NCBI GenBank assembly: GCA_039030075.1
Contig: JBCCEW010000001.1
Coordinates: 1-64,000, forward strand
Source of the DNA: Myxococcota bacterium
Lineage (GTDB): Bacteria > Myxococcota_A > UBA9160 > SMWR01
Direction of reading: 5' to 3'
DNA: 64,000 nucleotides
A model generated the notes under the pieces. That model had not been told where the DNA came from. It searched no databases and was given only the letters and a program-made list of their open reading frames with translations. The number at the start of each line of letters is the position of its first letter. Position 1 is the first letter of the stretch. Shown here piece after piece: positions 9,242 through 18,838 of this stretch. Both the position numbers and the translations under genes were made by a program.

Positions 9242-9919
9242 GTGACCCGGGTCAAGGTATGCTGCATCGGGTCGGTCGAAGAGGCCCGGCTCGCGGTGCG
9301 GATGGGCGCGTCGGCCCTGGGTCTCGTATCGGAGATGCCGAGCGGTACCGGGGTCATCCCGGAATCGCGAATCGCGGAGATCGCGGCGCGAGTCCCTCCG
9401 TCCATCGCCACGTTTCTCCTGACGAGCCGAACCGACGCGGGCGAGATCGTTGCGCAGCAGCGGCGCTGTGGTGTGAACACGATCCAGCTCTGTGACCGGG
9501 TCTCGGAGAGCGTGCATCGGGAGCTCCGGCGTGCGTGCGCTGGCACTTCGATCGTTCAAGTCGTCCACGTGACGGGAGCCGACGCCGTCGACGAGGCGAG
9601 GCGGGTGTCCGAGCACGTCGACGCGTTGCTCCTCGATTCGGGCGACCCCTCCCTGCCGGTGAAGGAGCTGGGCGGGACGGGCCGCGTCCACGATTGGTCG
9701 GTCAGTGCGCGCATCGTTCGAGCGGTGCCGGTTCCCGTGTTCCTGGCTGGCGGGTTGCGCGCGTCGAACGCCGCCGCCGCGATCCGCGAAGTGGAGCCCT
9801 TCGGCGTCGATCTCTGCACGGGCGTGCGGACCGACGGCGCGCTGGACGAGACCAAGCTCGAAGCGTTCTTCGCGGCGGTCGCGACCGCTTCGGGGCGCGG
9901 CGGCTCGTCGGTTGACTGA
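9242..9919 (+). CDS. Phosphoribosylanthranilate isomerase-like protein, divergent TrpF
   Basis: The product is 225 aa from GTG 9242, the usual TrpF size. TrpF converts phosphoribosylanthranilate to CdRP in tryptophan synthesis. K5-V6-C7 (the catalytic Cys of the KxCG motif) and the LLLDSG aspartate are kept, as is GGTGRVHDW near residue 142. Two motifs differ from canonical TrpF. The Gly after Cys7 is a second Cys (KVCCI). The phosphate-site SSGVE block reads CTGVRTDG. No other trp gene is nearby; the neighbour is a SnoaL-like gene. It may be a true TrpF at a solo locus or a paralogue with another sugar-phosphate substrate. Confidence 0.78.
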   Translation: MTRVKVCCIGSVEEARLAVRMGASALGLVSEMPSGTGVIPESRIAEIAARVPPSIATFLLTSRTDAGEIVAQQRRCGVNTIQLCDRVSESVHRELRRACAGTSIVQVVHVTGADAVDEARRVSEHVDALLLDSGDPSLPVKELGGTGRVHDWSVSARIVRAVPVPVFLAGGLRASNAAAAIREVEPFGVDLCTGVRTDGALDETKLEAFFAAVATASGRGGSSVD

Positions 9920-9947
9920 CCTGGCGGAATGAGCGGCCGGGCCGGTG

Positions 9948-12900
9948 CTACGCCGACGTGCGCGACGCGGAGTCTCTCCCGCGCCGGGCACGCAGGCAGA
10001 GCCAGGGCAGCAGGAAGTAGAGCGCGTCGAAGCCGGTGAGCTGGGCGGACGGATCGACCTCGCCGCACGCGAGGCCCGACGGGCCCGGCTCGCTCGTGAT
10101 GACGAGCTCGGACGGCGCACTCGAGACGCCGCCGGCGCGCACGCGCAAGCGGACGATCACCTCGCCCGCGTTCTCGATCAGGATCCACGGCGTCGGCGTG
10201 TCCGTGCGGACGAACTCGACGCCGAGCTCCGCACCCGAGACGAGCTCCCACGCGTATTCGAGGGGAACGCCCGCCGGGCCGGCAGACGCACCCCCATCCA
10301 GGTGGAGCAGCTGGCCCCGCGGCGTCGTCGTGTCGGGGCCGGCGAGGGCGATCGGGATCGCGGGGAGGGCGGCGCGGGTGGCCGGGTCACCGATCAGCAC
10401 CGAGGCGCGCAGCACGTCCTCGGCGCCCTCGACACCCGCCACGGCGCGTTGGGCGTCCTGCACCGCGTCGCCCAGACGTCGCAGATCGAAGCGGCCCAGG
10501 CGCTCGGCGAGGGCGCGCGCGTAGTCGCGCTGACCGGGCAGGGCCGAGACGGTGGTCGACGACAGATACGCAACCGCGCCGGCGACCGGTTCCAGGAGCG
10601 CCGCTTCCGAGAGCGAGGTGGTGTTCGGGGCGGTGAAGAACCCGTTCAGGCAGTTCAGCGCGACCACGATCGGAAGGGAGGGCGACTGCGCCGCGTTCGG
10701 GAGGTCGTCCGTGCCGAAGATCAGCTCATCCGCCCAGACGTGCGGGCCGCCGTGGCCCGAGTAAAAGGCGAGGGACACGCCGTCGTCCAGCGCGGCGAGG
10801 ATCGCGGCATTCGCCGCGGCACCCGGGTCGGCGGTTTCGGGCCAGTCGCGGAGGCGGAGTGCCTCCCGGTCGAACTCGAGGGGAAGCCGGGACGAGAAGT
10901 CGTCGACGGTGCCCTCGAACTCGGCGCCTTCGGCGGGGCTGCCGTCACCGGCGCCGTCGTCGGCGACGAGCAGCACCTTTGCATGCCAATCGGCGCCCGT
11001 GTCCGGCTCCGCCGCGTAGGCCTCGAGCTTGTCGACGACGGTGTCGAGCTCCTCGGGAGTGCGCACGGGCAGGCGGCCATAGGCGATCTCGGCCACCGCG
11101 TCGCCGTCGAAACTGACGAGTGAGACGTCGGACGCAGCCTCTACGAAGGTCGTGTCGACCAGCATCGTCGGGACGAGATTCGACGCTGCACCGCCCAGAA
11201 ATCCGCGGTAGTCGTAGGTGGCGTCCCCGATGAACACGACGTAGCGGGGCGCCGAATTCCAGTGGTCCGAGAGCCGTGCGAGGAACTTGCGGATCGCGAG
11301 GGGCGTCGCGTCGCCGCCGCCCGCTTCGTCGTAGACGTCTTCGACGTCGATGACTGCGGTCTCGAGCCCCTCACCGCGGCGCAGGGCGGCGAGTCGCTCC
11401 GCACCCTCCAGCAGGCTCGGATGGGCGATCGCAATCCAGTCGGCGCGATGGTCGCGCGTGCTCCACTCCGACGGCGTGTTCCAGACAAGCCAGCGAGCCG
11501 CACCGGCCTGCTGCGTCAGCTGGTAGCGACGCCCGGCCTCGACTGCGAAGGACTGGCCCGTGGCCGTGGTCGCGCCGGTGAGCCGCACCGGCTGCGTCGG
11601 ATCCTGAACGTCCCAGAGCCACGCATCTGCCGGCGCTTCGAGTTGCCCCGTCGTCTCGGACACGAAGGCGAGTCGTCCCCCGTCACCCGCCACCAGGTTC
11701 GGCGTCCGGCGGTAGACGAGTTCGAAGGCGTCCACGTAGATCAGATCGAGGCTGGGGTTCGGCGTGTCGAACTGGGGTGCGACCTCGACCTGGATGGCGT
11801 CCCCATTCACCCGACCCGGAGCCAGGGAGCCGATCGCTTCGAAGAGCTCGGTGTCGTCGAAGAGCGCATCGATCACCGTCTCGCCCGCGACCCGCACCTC
11901 GAAGTGATGGTCCGGGGCGTCGGCGTCGAAACGCGTGCCGCCCCGCAGTCGCGCCAGCAGCGACGCTGGGCCGCCATTGGCGCCGGGGGTGGGAACCTCG
12001 AGGAAGACGCTCTCCGAGAAAACGAAGGGGCCGACGAAGTTGTCTCCCTCTTCGTTCAAGATGGTGGGGAGGTAGGTGTCCTGGGGCTCGACCCGCCGCG
12101 TTCCGGCGACGTCGTCGAGGAGGGCGAGTCCTGCGTGCGGCACCGCGTCTCGAAGGGGCATGCGCAGCCCCGGGGTGTCGCCCTCGACCAGGAAGTAGAC
12201 GGCTTCGTCGCCGTAGCGGTCGTCGACGGTCTCGGCGTAGAAGTGGAGGGCGTCCTCGGGATCGAGGCGGCGATCGAGGCCCCCTTCGATCCACACGGCG
12301 ACCTCGGTGCCCGCGCGGAACAGGTGGAGGAACGCCGGGTCGACATCCGGAGCGAGGCCCGCCGCGATCAGCTCGTCGCCGCGCAGGGTCACCGGGCCCC
12401 CGCCCTGGGTCCCGATCTTGAGGCCGGGTCGTGCCGCGACTTCGGCGATGTTCGCCGAGCGAGCGGCCGGGTCCCCGCCGGGGCTGGCGAGCGGCCCTTC
12501 GAAGGCGATCCGTACCCGCAGGCGATCCGAGACCCGGACTTCCTCGCCCGACCCCTCGAGTCGCACGGGCCAGACGCGGAGCGCGAGGAGGCGCCGCGCG
12601 TCACCGAGCGGGACACTCCCGGCGATCTCCGCCGGTGCTGCGGGCCAGGGCGCGCCCCCGGTTGCAGCACCCGGCGCCCGCGCGACGGGTGCCGGCAGCG
12701 TGGTGACGACGCTGTCGTCTTCGAGCAACTCGACCCGGACCCCGGTGGTGTCGAGGCCTTCGAGCCAGAAGGTCTGGAAGGGCAGAGCGGGCTCACCCGC
12801 TCCCGGATTGGGGGAGGCGCCGACGAGCGCGACGCGGGTGGCGGGCGACCCCGCCACCTCGATCGTTTCGAAGTAAGGCGCCGGGAAGACGATCTCCGCG

Positions 12901-15900
12901 AGGATCCCGCTGTCGTCCTCCGCGAGGATCGTGAGTCGGCCAGGCGCCTCGCTGCCGCCACTTTCCTCACCGGCGCTTCCCTCGCCAGTGTTCTCCTCGC
13001 CCGGGGTCGGCTCGTCGAAGGCCACCCAGGTGCCGGGGAGGTCCGCGCCCCACTCGCCGCGCTCCCCGATGAAGCGGAACGTGTCGTAGGACTGCCAGGG
13101 AATGTCGAGTTCCGGGCCGTCCGCCGTAACCCGCGCGTAGACCGGTCCGTGCAGGGTGGTGGTGCCGTCGATCTCGACGTCTTCGAGCAGGTACTCGGCG
13201 TCGACATCGACGGGAGCCGTCCAGTCGAGCAGGGCGTAGCTGCCACTGAGGTCCGTCGTCCCGCGACCCAGCAGGATGTGGTCGTTCAGGCGTCGGAACT
13301 CGGCCTCGCCGGCCAGGCGCCGGTAGACGTGGAAGCCGACGTTCTCGTACTCCGCGGCCGTGACCCAGTTCAGCTGGACGTAGCGGTCGCCCGAGAGCGC
13401 CTCGAAAGAAGCGAGTTCGACGGCGTTGGGAACGACGGTGCCCTCTTCGACGAAGACGTCGCAGAGCGGGCCCAGACTCTCGGGCCTTCCCCACGCCGCG
13501 TCGTAGGTCGCCCGGGTGCCCATGTCCTGGATCGCCGCAGGTGCGAACGGCGGTGCCGGGTTGTTCGGGAAGAGGAAGGTGGTACCGCTCGACAGCGTCG
13601 GCAGCGCGCCGGTGTTGCGGTAGCGCGGGCCCTCGGTGAGGTAGACGGTCTCGAGCGCATCGTCGGGCGTGACGTCGAGGGCGTAGGAGATCGTTCCCGA
13701 GGAAGCGGGCGGAATCTGGCTGAAGGTCGCCGTGATGACCGAGGCCGGACCGCCGTTCAGCGGGGTCAACAGACGACCGGGCCCCACCGCCGGCACGTTG
13801 CAGCCGACCACGCCGAAGTCACACGACACGCCGGTGCCGGCGGCCGCCGTGTAGGCGAGCTCACTCTGGCCGTCCGGGATCGGGATCGTGACGGCGACGT
13901 TCGACATCGCGTTCACCGGGTCCGGGTTGACGACGGTGACGTTGATCAAGAACGCGGTCGTCGCGCCGAGGGCCGGGCCGGGGGGCGGGGTCGGTCCGGG
14001 CCCGGGTGGCGTTAGCTGGGTGGCCGAGTGACGCAGGAATGGGGCACTCGGGACGGCCGCGCCCGTCGCGTCCGAGGGCGAGGCTGCGAGGGGGTTGGGC
14101 TGCTCTTCGTAGAGGGGAAAGAAGAAGCGCAGGAACGGGTTGCTGCCGCTCGGGAAGTTCTCCTGGTTGTACGCGACGGGCGCGCTCTGGAACGCCGGGG
14201 TGTCCGGGCGCGGCGCTACTGGAGGCATCGTGCTGCCCCGCGGTGCGGGCACGGGATAGGTGGCTCCGGAAGCATCCTCGTAGCCGTTGTAGTCGGCGGC
14301 GCGAAGCCCGACAACGTTGTTCACCGTGGTCGTGGGAACCAGGGCCGCGCCGACGGTGTGCATCCCGTAGTCGATGGCGCAGCTCGTGCCGAAGCATTCG
14401 CTGGTGCCACTGAGGTCCCAGCTCGTGCCGTCGGGATCGACGACATCGACCAGGGTGTCCTCGTGGAGGTTGTTCCCCGAGCTCGCGGCGATTGGCAGCA
14501 CCCGGCCCAGGCCGGTGCGGACCTCGAAGGACATGTTCGAGTCCGCATCGAACTCGTGGAAGGTGTACTCGCAGCCGCGATCGAAATGGGGGTAGGCGCG
14601 GAACTGGTCGAGTGGCCACAGGGACGGCGTTCCCGAGAGCGTCGAGAGCGGTCCGAGCGGGACGTAGTAGCTGTACGCGTGGAAGTCGTCGACGGCGATG
14701 CCGAGCCCGTTGACGTCGTCGTTGGAGGTGAGCTGGATGCGCAGGCGGTACAGCCCGATGCCGCTGCCGGCGATGTCTACGCCGGCGCCGCGCACCGCCA
14801 GGGGCTGGTCGATCGTGCCGCAGGGGAGGTCGGCCGCCGCGCAGGTCAGGGTCGCGACGCGCTGGTCGAGATCGGTGCGACCGCCCGCGGCGATCGTCTC
14901 CTGAGCGAGGACCGTCGTGTTGTCCGGGGCGAAGAGAGTGACGATGATCGCCGAGTCGAAGCCGCCGTTGAACGGGACGTCGTAGGCGCCCGTCGACTCG
15001 ATGTCGAAGAGCCGGATGCGCAGCGGGTCGGTCGTGCTCGTCACCTCCACGAACACGTTGATCTCGGCTTCGGGCTCGCCGTTCGCGGAGATCTGGGTGG
15101 GACCCTCGATCGTGACGCTGCCGGCCGGCGCGGGTGCGAAGCGAGTCGGGAACGCGAGGTTCGCGCTCGGCCGACCGTCGGGACGCGGGGAGGCGAAGCT
15201 GACGCCGCGTGCGCCGGTTCGAGCCGGTGTGTAGACGTTGCGCTTCGCAGTCGAGGGGCTGCTGGCCCGGAGTTCGCGCACGATTCCGGCTTCGATCACC
15301 ACGATGTCGCCGCTGTGGTGATCGATCGTGAGTGCCTGGTAGGGGCCCGCGGTCTCCAGATCGCTGCGGGTGTCCGTGCGCCGCTCGTAGCGTTGGAGCC
15401 GCGTGGTCGTGCCGGCGCTCTGTCCGATCCAGTAGTTCCCGTAGGCGCCGACCTCGATCGAGTCGTAGTCCGCGCCCGGATCGTTGCCATCGATGCTCTG
15501 GGAAGTGGTGCTGCCTTCCAGAGCTGCGGGGACGCGGCGCAGGTGACCGCGCCACTCGGTGTAGACGAGGTTGATGCCGTCGGAGGCGTTCCCTTCGTCC
15601 CAGGGACGCGGGTCGATGTCGACGTCGGTGGGACTGTCGACCAGGTTGCTGTTGCCGCGGACGTAGATCGTGTCGACGGCGCCGGCGTCGTAGCCCACGG
15701 CGTAGATCGTGCCGTTGTTGTTGTTGCCGCCGAGCGTGTCGCCGATGTCGGCGACGTAGACGGTTCCGTCCGGACCGACCGCCAACCCGCGCGGGTTTTC
15801 GAGCGGCATGCTCGCGCCGATGCGCGTCCCGCCTACCCAGGTATCCGGAGCCGGAGTCCCTGGAGCGACCTGGGGAATCACGGTGCCGTTCCCCGTGCTC

Positions 15901-16265
15901 GGGTCGTAGTCGATGCGGTACAGGCCGCCATCGCTGTTTCCCGTTCCCGGTCCCGTGGCCCCTTGATCGACGATCAACACATCGCCCGTGGTCGGATCGA
16001 CGGCACAGTCGAAGGGGTCGAAGAGCGCGGCGCTCAGCGTGACCTGGGTGACGGTGGCCGTGTCGGGGTCGACGATGTCGAGCCAGCCGTCGGCGACTCC
16101 GATCGTTCCCGTTCCCACGACACACCAGAAGCCTTCAGGAACCACCGCTCGGGCTGGTGCCGCGAGTGCGACCAGGAGCAGTGCCGGCAGGCAGGCGCGG
16201 ACCGTCCAGGCGCTGGCAAGTCGGCGGAAAGACGTACTTCGGCGAGCGGCAACGGAGCGTCCCAC
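9948..16265 (-). CDS. Large secreted peptidase C25 (gingipain-family) protein
   Basis: The product is 2105 aa. The N-terminus has a signal peptide (CLPALLLVALAAPARA). Residues ~40-345 look like a beta-propeller (VAVGPDGTVYVADIGD-type blades). Residues ~765-860 resemble a DUF11-like beta domain and ~945-1055 a fibronectin-like domain (LNWVTAAEYENVGFHVYRR). The catalytic C25 domain spans ~1610-1985 and has the His-Cys dyad: His1838 in YSGHGG and Cys1872 in VALNCLNGFF, 34 residues apart as in gingipains. An Ig-like domain follows. The last ~35 residues (Cys, then GFDALYFLLPWLCLRARRGR) resemble a short C-terminal sorting signal. Such cysteine peptidases act outside the cell or mature surface proteins. 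The GTG start at 16265 is uncertain. Confidence 0.85.
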   Translation of the reverse strand: MGRSVAARRSTSFRRLASAWTVRACLPALLLVALAAPARAVVPEGFWCVVGTGTIGVADGWLDIVDPDTATVTQVTLSAALFDPFDCAVDPTTGDVLIVDQGATGPGTGNSDGGLYRIDYDPSTGNGTVIPQVAPGTPAPDTWVGGTRIGASMPLENPRGLAVGPDGTVYVADIGDTLGGNNNNGTIYAVGYDAGAVDTIYVRGNSNLVDSPTDVDIDPRPWDEGNASDGINLVYTEWRGHLRRVPAALEGSTTSQSIDGNDPGADYDSIEVGAYGNYWIGQSAGTTTRLQRYERRTDTRSDLETAGPYQALTIDHHSGDIVVIEAGIVRELRASSPSTAKRNVYTPARTGARGVSFASPRPDGRPSANLAFPTRFAPAPAGSVTIEGPTQISANGEPEAEINVFVEVTSTTDPLRIRLFDIESTGAYDVPFNGGFDSAIIVTLFAPDNTTVLAQETIAAGGRTDLDQRVATLTCAAADLPCGTIDQPLAVRGAGVDIAGSGIGLYRLRIQLTSNDDVNGLGIAVDDFHAYSYYVPLGPLSTLSGTPSLWPLDQFRAYPHFDRGCEYTFHEFDADSNMSFEVRTGLGRVLPIAASSGNNLHEDTLVDVVDPDGTSWDLSGTSECFGTSCAIDYGMHTVGAALVPTTTVNNVVGLRAADYNGYEDASGATYPVPAPRGSTMPPVAPRPDTPAFQSAPVAYNQENFPSGSNPFLRFFFPLYEEQPNPLAASPSDATGAAVPSAPFLRHSATQLTPPGPGPTPPPGPALGATTAFLINVTVVNPDPVNAMSNVAVTIPIPDGQSELAYTAAAGTGVSCDFGVVGCNVPAVGPGRLLTPLNGGPASVITATFSQIPPASSGTISYALDVTPDDALETVYLTEGPRYRNTGALPTLSSGTTFLFPNNPAPPFAPAAIQDMGTRATYDAAWGRPESLGPLCDVFVEEGTVVPNAVELASFEALSGDRYVQLNWVTAAEYENVGFHVYRRLAGEAEFRRLNDHILLGRGTTDLSGSYALLDWTAPVDVDAEYLLEDVEIDGTTTLHGPVYARVTADGPELDIPWQSYDTFRFIGERGEWGADLPGTWVAFDEPTPGEENTGEGSAGEESGGSEAPGRLTILAEDDSGILAEIVFPAPYFETIEVAGSPATRVALVGASPNPGAGEPALPFQTFWLEGLDTTGVRVELLEDDSVVTTLPAPVARAPGAATGGAPWPAAPAEIAGSVPLGDARRLLALRVWPVRLEGSGEEVRVSDRLRVRIAFEGPLASPGGDPAARSANIAEVAARPGLKIGTQGGGPVTLRGDELIAAGLAPDVDPAFLHLFRAGTEVAVWIEGGLDRRLDPEDALHFYAETVDDRYGDEAVYFLVEGDTPGLRMPLRDAVPHAGLALLDDVAGTRRVEPQDTYLPTILNEEGDNFVGPFVFSESVFLEVPTPGANGGPASLLARLRGGTRFDADAPDHHFEVRVAGETVIDALFDDTELFEAIGSLAPGRVNGDAIQVEVAPQFDTPNPSLDLIYVDAFELVYRRTPNLVAGDGGRLAFVSETTGQLEAPADAWLWDVQDPTQPVRLTGATTATGQSFAVEAGRRYQLTQQAGAARWLVWNTPSEWSTRDHRADWIAIAHPSLLEGAERLAALRRGEGLETAVIDVEDVYDEAGGGDATPLAIRKFLARLSDHWNSAPRYVVFIGDATYDYRGFLGGAASNLVPTMLVDTTFVEAASDVSLVSFDGDAVAEIAYGRLPVRTPEELDTVVDKLEAYAAEPDTGADWHAKVLLVADDGAGDGSPAEGAEFEGTVDDFSSRLPLEFDREALRLRDWPETADPGAAANAAILAALDDGVSLAFYSGHGGPHVWADELIFGTDDLPNAAQSPSLPIVVALNCLNGFFTAPNTTSLSEAALLEPVAGAVAYLSSTTVSALPGQRDYARALAERLGRFDLRRLGDAVQDAQRAVAGVEGAEDVLRASVLIGDPATRAALPAIPIALAGPDTTTPRGQLLHLDGGASAGPAGVPLEYAWELVSGAELGVEFVRTDTPTPWILIENAGEVIVRLRVRAGGVSSAPSELVITSEPGPSGLACGEVDPSAQLTGFDALYFLLPWLCLRARRGRDSASRTSA

Positions 16266-16337
16266 GCCCCTCTATCGACGGTCCCGGCGCCAGTATTGAG
16301 GCGCCCAACGGCCATTCGCCGAGCTTCGGTACCTCTG

Positions 16338-16395
16338 CCGACCGGGCCAGAAAGCCCATTTGGATCGGACGGTTCCGGCGCTTTCTGCCGGTCGG
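16338..16395 (-). repeat. Long imperfect inverted repeat between the PQQ/cytochrome and C25 genes
   Basis: Arms CCGACCGG (16338-16345) with CCGGTCGG (16388-16395), and CAGAAAGC (16348-16355) with GCTTTCTG (16380-16387), make a 16-bp stem with a 2-nt bulge and a 24-nt loop. It lies in the 213-nt gap between two minus-strand genes. No T run follows on either strand, so it is more likely an mRNA-stabilising or processing hairpin than an intrinsic terminator. No other signal is evident in the gap. Confidence 0.5.
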
Positions 16396-16478
16396 CTGCG
16401 ACGCGGCTGCCGCTGTCTTGCCGCCCCCAGAGGCGACACGTTCCTGCGTCAGCGGCGACTTGCGACGAGGGTCCGCGC

Positions 16479-17978
16479 CTAGGGGAAACGACGCAGCAGG
16501 TGGGCGGCCAGATCGGCGCGCTCGGTCGTGTCGAGCGGGAAGGCGGGCATCGGCGGCGTCGGCGCCGCGAGGAAGTCGGCGAGTGTCGCCGGCGTGTAGC
16601 GATCGCCGAGCGTCTGGAGGGGAACGATGACCACACCGGCGGTGGCGGCTTCGCCGACGTGACAGCTGGCGCAGGCGTGGCGTTCCCAGAGCGCCGCACC
16701 CGCGGTGGCGTCGCCCGCCTTCGCAGGCGTCGTCGACGAGCTGGCGCGCGCGGCAGGTGCGACACCGCCCGCGGCACTGCCGTCGTGCTTCAACCAGTAG
16801 ATGGCGCCCGCGTAGTCGTCGGACACGTAGACCGTGCCGTCCGCGCCCTCGGCCACGTCGACCGGGCGGCCCAGCACGTTCTCGTCCTGTTCGAATCCGA
16901 CGATGAAGTCGCGCTGCTCGATGCTTCCGTCCGCGCCCCAGTGCAACGACACCACCTTGTAGCCGTCTTTCGAAGTGCGGTTCCACGACCCATGGAGGGC
17001 CACCAGGGCTGCTCCCTGCCACGCGTCGGGCAGGGACGGGTGACGTAGGAAGGTGATCCCGAGCGGGGCGTTGTGGGCCGGGAAGCCGTGCACCGGAGGG
17101 ACGGACGTCGCGATCCTCTCGTCCTGTCCCGCGCCGAAGTCCGGGTCGGGGACGTTGTCGCCGTTGGCGAAGGGCCAACCATAGAACTGGCCTTCTTCGA
17201 CGCGGTTGAGCTCGCAGGGCGGGAAGTCGTCGCCCAGCAGGTCGCGACCGTTGTCGGTGGCGTAGAGCGCGCCAGTGCCGGGCTGCCAATCGAAGCCCAC
17301 GCTGTTGCGCAGGCCGCGCGCGAAGATCTCGGGCTCGCTGCCGTCGGGCTGGAAGCGCAGCATGGCGGCGCGGCGTTCGTCTTCTTCGATGCAAACGTTG
17401 CAGGTGGAGCCGACGGTCACGTACAGCAGGCCGTCGGGTCCGATGCGCGCCGTCTTCGTCCAGTGGTTCTCTCCGTCGGGCAGCCCCTCGACGATGCGCG
17501 TGTATGCGCCCGAGGTCTCCCCGGTCTCGGCGTCGATCCGGATCCGACCGATGGCGGCCCCTTCGGCGACGTAGAGCCAGCCGTCGTGGACGTCGAGGCC
17601 GTGGGGCCGGTCGAGGTCTTCGAGCAGCGGACGAACCTCGTCCGAGCGCCCGTCTCCATTCGAGTCGGGTGCCAGGCGCCAGACCGTGCCCGCGCGGGGT
17701 TGGCTGGCGAGGAGGGCCCCGCCCGACAGCGGACGCAGGAAGCGGACGCTGTTCAGCCCCTCGGCGAAGGTGCCCATCGAGAAACCCGCCGCCGGGACGA
17801 TCTGGGCCCCGAAGCTCTCGTCGGGAGGGGCCTCACCGCCGCCCCAGCCGAGCATCTGGTGGAACATCGGGGCATTGACGGCGTACTCCTCGGGAAGGAT
17901 GGAGCAGGCCGAGAACAGAAAGAGGACGAGACAGAGTCCCGCCCCGCCAAGCGCGTGGGATTTCGTCACGCCGGGCAA
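16479..17978 (-). CDS. PQQ-dependent sugar dehydrogenase-like lipoprotein fused to cytochrome c
   Basis: The product is 499 aa. The signal peptide ends in the lipobox FLFSAC (Cys25), so the mature protein is a periplasmic lipoprotein. Residues ~50-400 form a six-bladed glucose/sorbosone dehydrogenase propeller (LARPHG-like [41 protein letters not shown]). These are PQQ- and Ca-dependent dehydrogenases. The C-terminal ~75 residues are a class I cytochrome c, with heme site C436-A-S-C439-H440 and a candidate axial Met in PTPPMPAF. Fusion to cytochrome c lets electrons leave the dehydrogenase domain directly. It also has an extra CNVC pair in the propeller. Substrate and PQQ binding are not proven. 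Confidence 0.85.
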   Translation of the reverse strand: MPGVTKSHALGGAGLCLVLFLFSACSILPEEYAVNAPMFHQMLGWGGGEAPPDESFGAQIVPAAGFSMGTFAEGLNSVRFLRPLSGGALLASQPRAGTVWRLAPDSNGDGRSDEVRPLLEDLDRPHGLDVHDGWLYVAEGAAIGRIRIDAETGETSGAYTRIVEGLPDGENHWTKTARIGPDGLLYVTVGSTCNVCIEEDERRAAMLRFQPDGSEPEIFARGLRNSVGFDWQPGTGALYATDNGRDLLGDDFPPCELNRVEEGQFYGWPFANGDNVPDPDFGAGQDERIATSVPPVHGFPAHNAPLGITFLRHPSLPDAWQGAALVALHGSWNRTSKDGYKVVSLHWGADGSIEQRDFIVGFEQDENVLGRPVDVAEGADGTVYVSDDYAGAIYWLKHDGSAAGGVAPAARASSSTTPAKAGDATAGAALWERHACASCHVGEAATAGVVIVPLQTLGDRYTPATLADFLAAPTPPMPAFPLDTTERADLAAHLLRRFP

Positions 17979-18193
17979 TATGAGCGCCCGCGCGGCGATC
18001 GGCCATCCCTACACCGGAGCTCCCTTGCCGACGGCGCCCCGGGGGTGCAGGCACGCCGCGCGCGCGGGAGGTGTGGGGGCAGCGGTGGGCTTCGGCGCGG
18101 GCGGGCGGCGCTCCCACCTCTCCTCCCCCCTCGGGGAGCCCCTTGACGGAAAGCCTGGACTGGCGCACACCTATGCGCTCTTTGGAGGCGAGC

Positions 18194-18520
18194 ATGGCCC
18201 GCAGGATTCGTGTCGGCGACAACGTACAGGTGATTTCAGGCTCCGATCGTGGACGCCAGGGCAAGGTGCTCGCGATCGATGGCGACCGCGTGCGGGTCGA
18301 GAAGGTCCGCATTCAGAAGGTGCACATGAAGCCGGGTCGCAGTGCGGCGCGCGCGGGCGGCATTCTCGAGCGCGAGGGGTTCATCCACGCCTCGAACGTC
18401 ATGCCGGTCGATGGCGACGGCAAGCCCAGCCGAGTCCGCGTTCAGACCGACGACAAGGGTCGCCGCAGTCGTGTGTTTGCGACCTCCGGCGATGCGGTGC
18501 CCGAGCCCACCGAGGCGTAG
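18194..18520 (+). CDS. rplX: 50S ribosomal protein L24 (solo locus)
   Basis: The product is 108 aa from ATG 18194, with GGAGG 7 nt upstream. It starts with the KOW motif ([20 protein letters not shown]) and continues with the L24 pattern [20 protein letters not shown] and [18 protein letters not shown]24 starts assembly of the 50S subunit by binding 23S domain I. Normally rplX is inside the S10/spc operon between rplN and rplE. Here it stands alone with rpmG, 14 nt downstream. Either rplX has moved or this is a paralogue. The C-terminus has an extra acidic-proline tail ([11 protein letters not shown]). Confidence 0.9.
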   Translation: MARRIRVGDNVQVISGSDRGRQGKVLAIDGDRVRVEKVRIQKVHMKPGRSAARAGGILEREGFIHASNVMPVDGDGKPSRVRVQTDDKGRRSRVFATSGDAVPEPTEA

Positions 18521-18534
18521 GGCGGGGAAGAACG

Positions 18535-18705
18535 ATGGCGAAGAAGGGCAAGCGCGAGAAGATCAAGTTGGAGTCGTCGGCAGGAACCGGCCACTTCTAC
18601 ACGACCGCGAAGAACAAGCAGAACACACCCGGGAAGATCGAACTCAAGAAGTACGATCCCGTCGTCCGCAAGCACGTCGTCTACAAAGAGACGAAGCTCA
18701 AATAG
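18535..18705 (+). CDS. rpmG: 50S ribosomal protein L33, zinc-free form
   Basis: The product is 56 aa from ATG 18535, behind GGGGAAG. It has the L33 pattern [23 protein letters not shown], split by short gaps here, followed by [18 protein letters not shown]. It has no cysteines, so it is the zinc-independent C-minus form. L33 binds near the E site. The gene lies 14 nt after rplX and shares its transcript. In most genomes rpmG sits next to rpmB or secE, so this partner is unusual. Confidence 0.92.
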   Translation: MAKKGKREKIKLESSAGTGHFYTTAKNKQNTPGKIELKKYDPVVRKHVVYKETKLK

Positions 18706-18725
18706 CGTTCGACTGCCGAGGAGCT

Positions 18726-18759
18726 AGCGCAGCGTCGGACTGCGCGGCTATGCTGCGCT
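18726..18759 (+). terminator. Hairpin after rpmG
   Basis: AGCGCAGC (18726-18733) pairs with GCTGCGCT (18752-18759), an 8-bp stem with an 18-nt loop, 20 nt after the L33 stop. No U tract follows, so it is a weak terminator candidate or a 3'-end stabiliser before the ferredoxin gene. Confidence 0.35.
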
Positions 18760-18838
18760 CCAGCGCGGCGCGTCCGCGACCACCCCAATCTCGTCGCGGC
18801 CAGCGCCACGCGAGGCTGGAAGCACTGGAAGGGATCGT

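Noticed and set aside
11262-17048. Two long plus-strand open frames (917 and 1006 codons) opposite the C25 peptidase and the PQQ-cytochrome gene
   Set aside because: They have no motifs and are rich in Arg/Gly/Asp/Val as expected from reading GC-rich codons backwards. The opposite strand encodes clear catalytic sites.
18143-18178. TTGACG at 18143-18148 as part of the rplX promoter
   Set aside because: A good -35 is present, but no -10-like hexamer occurs at 16-18 nt; the TATGCG at 18172 is too far (23 nt).
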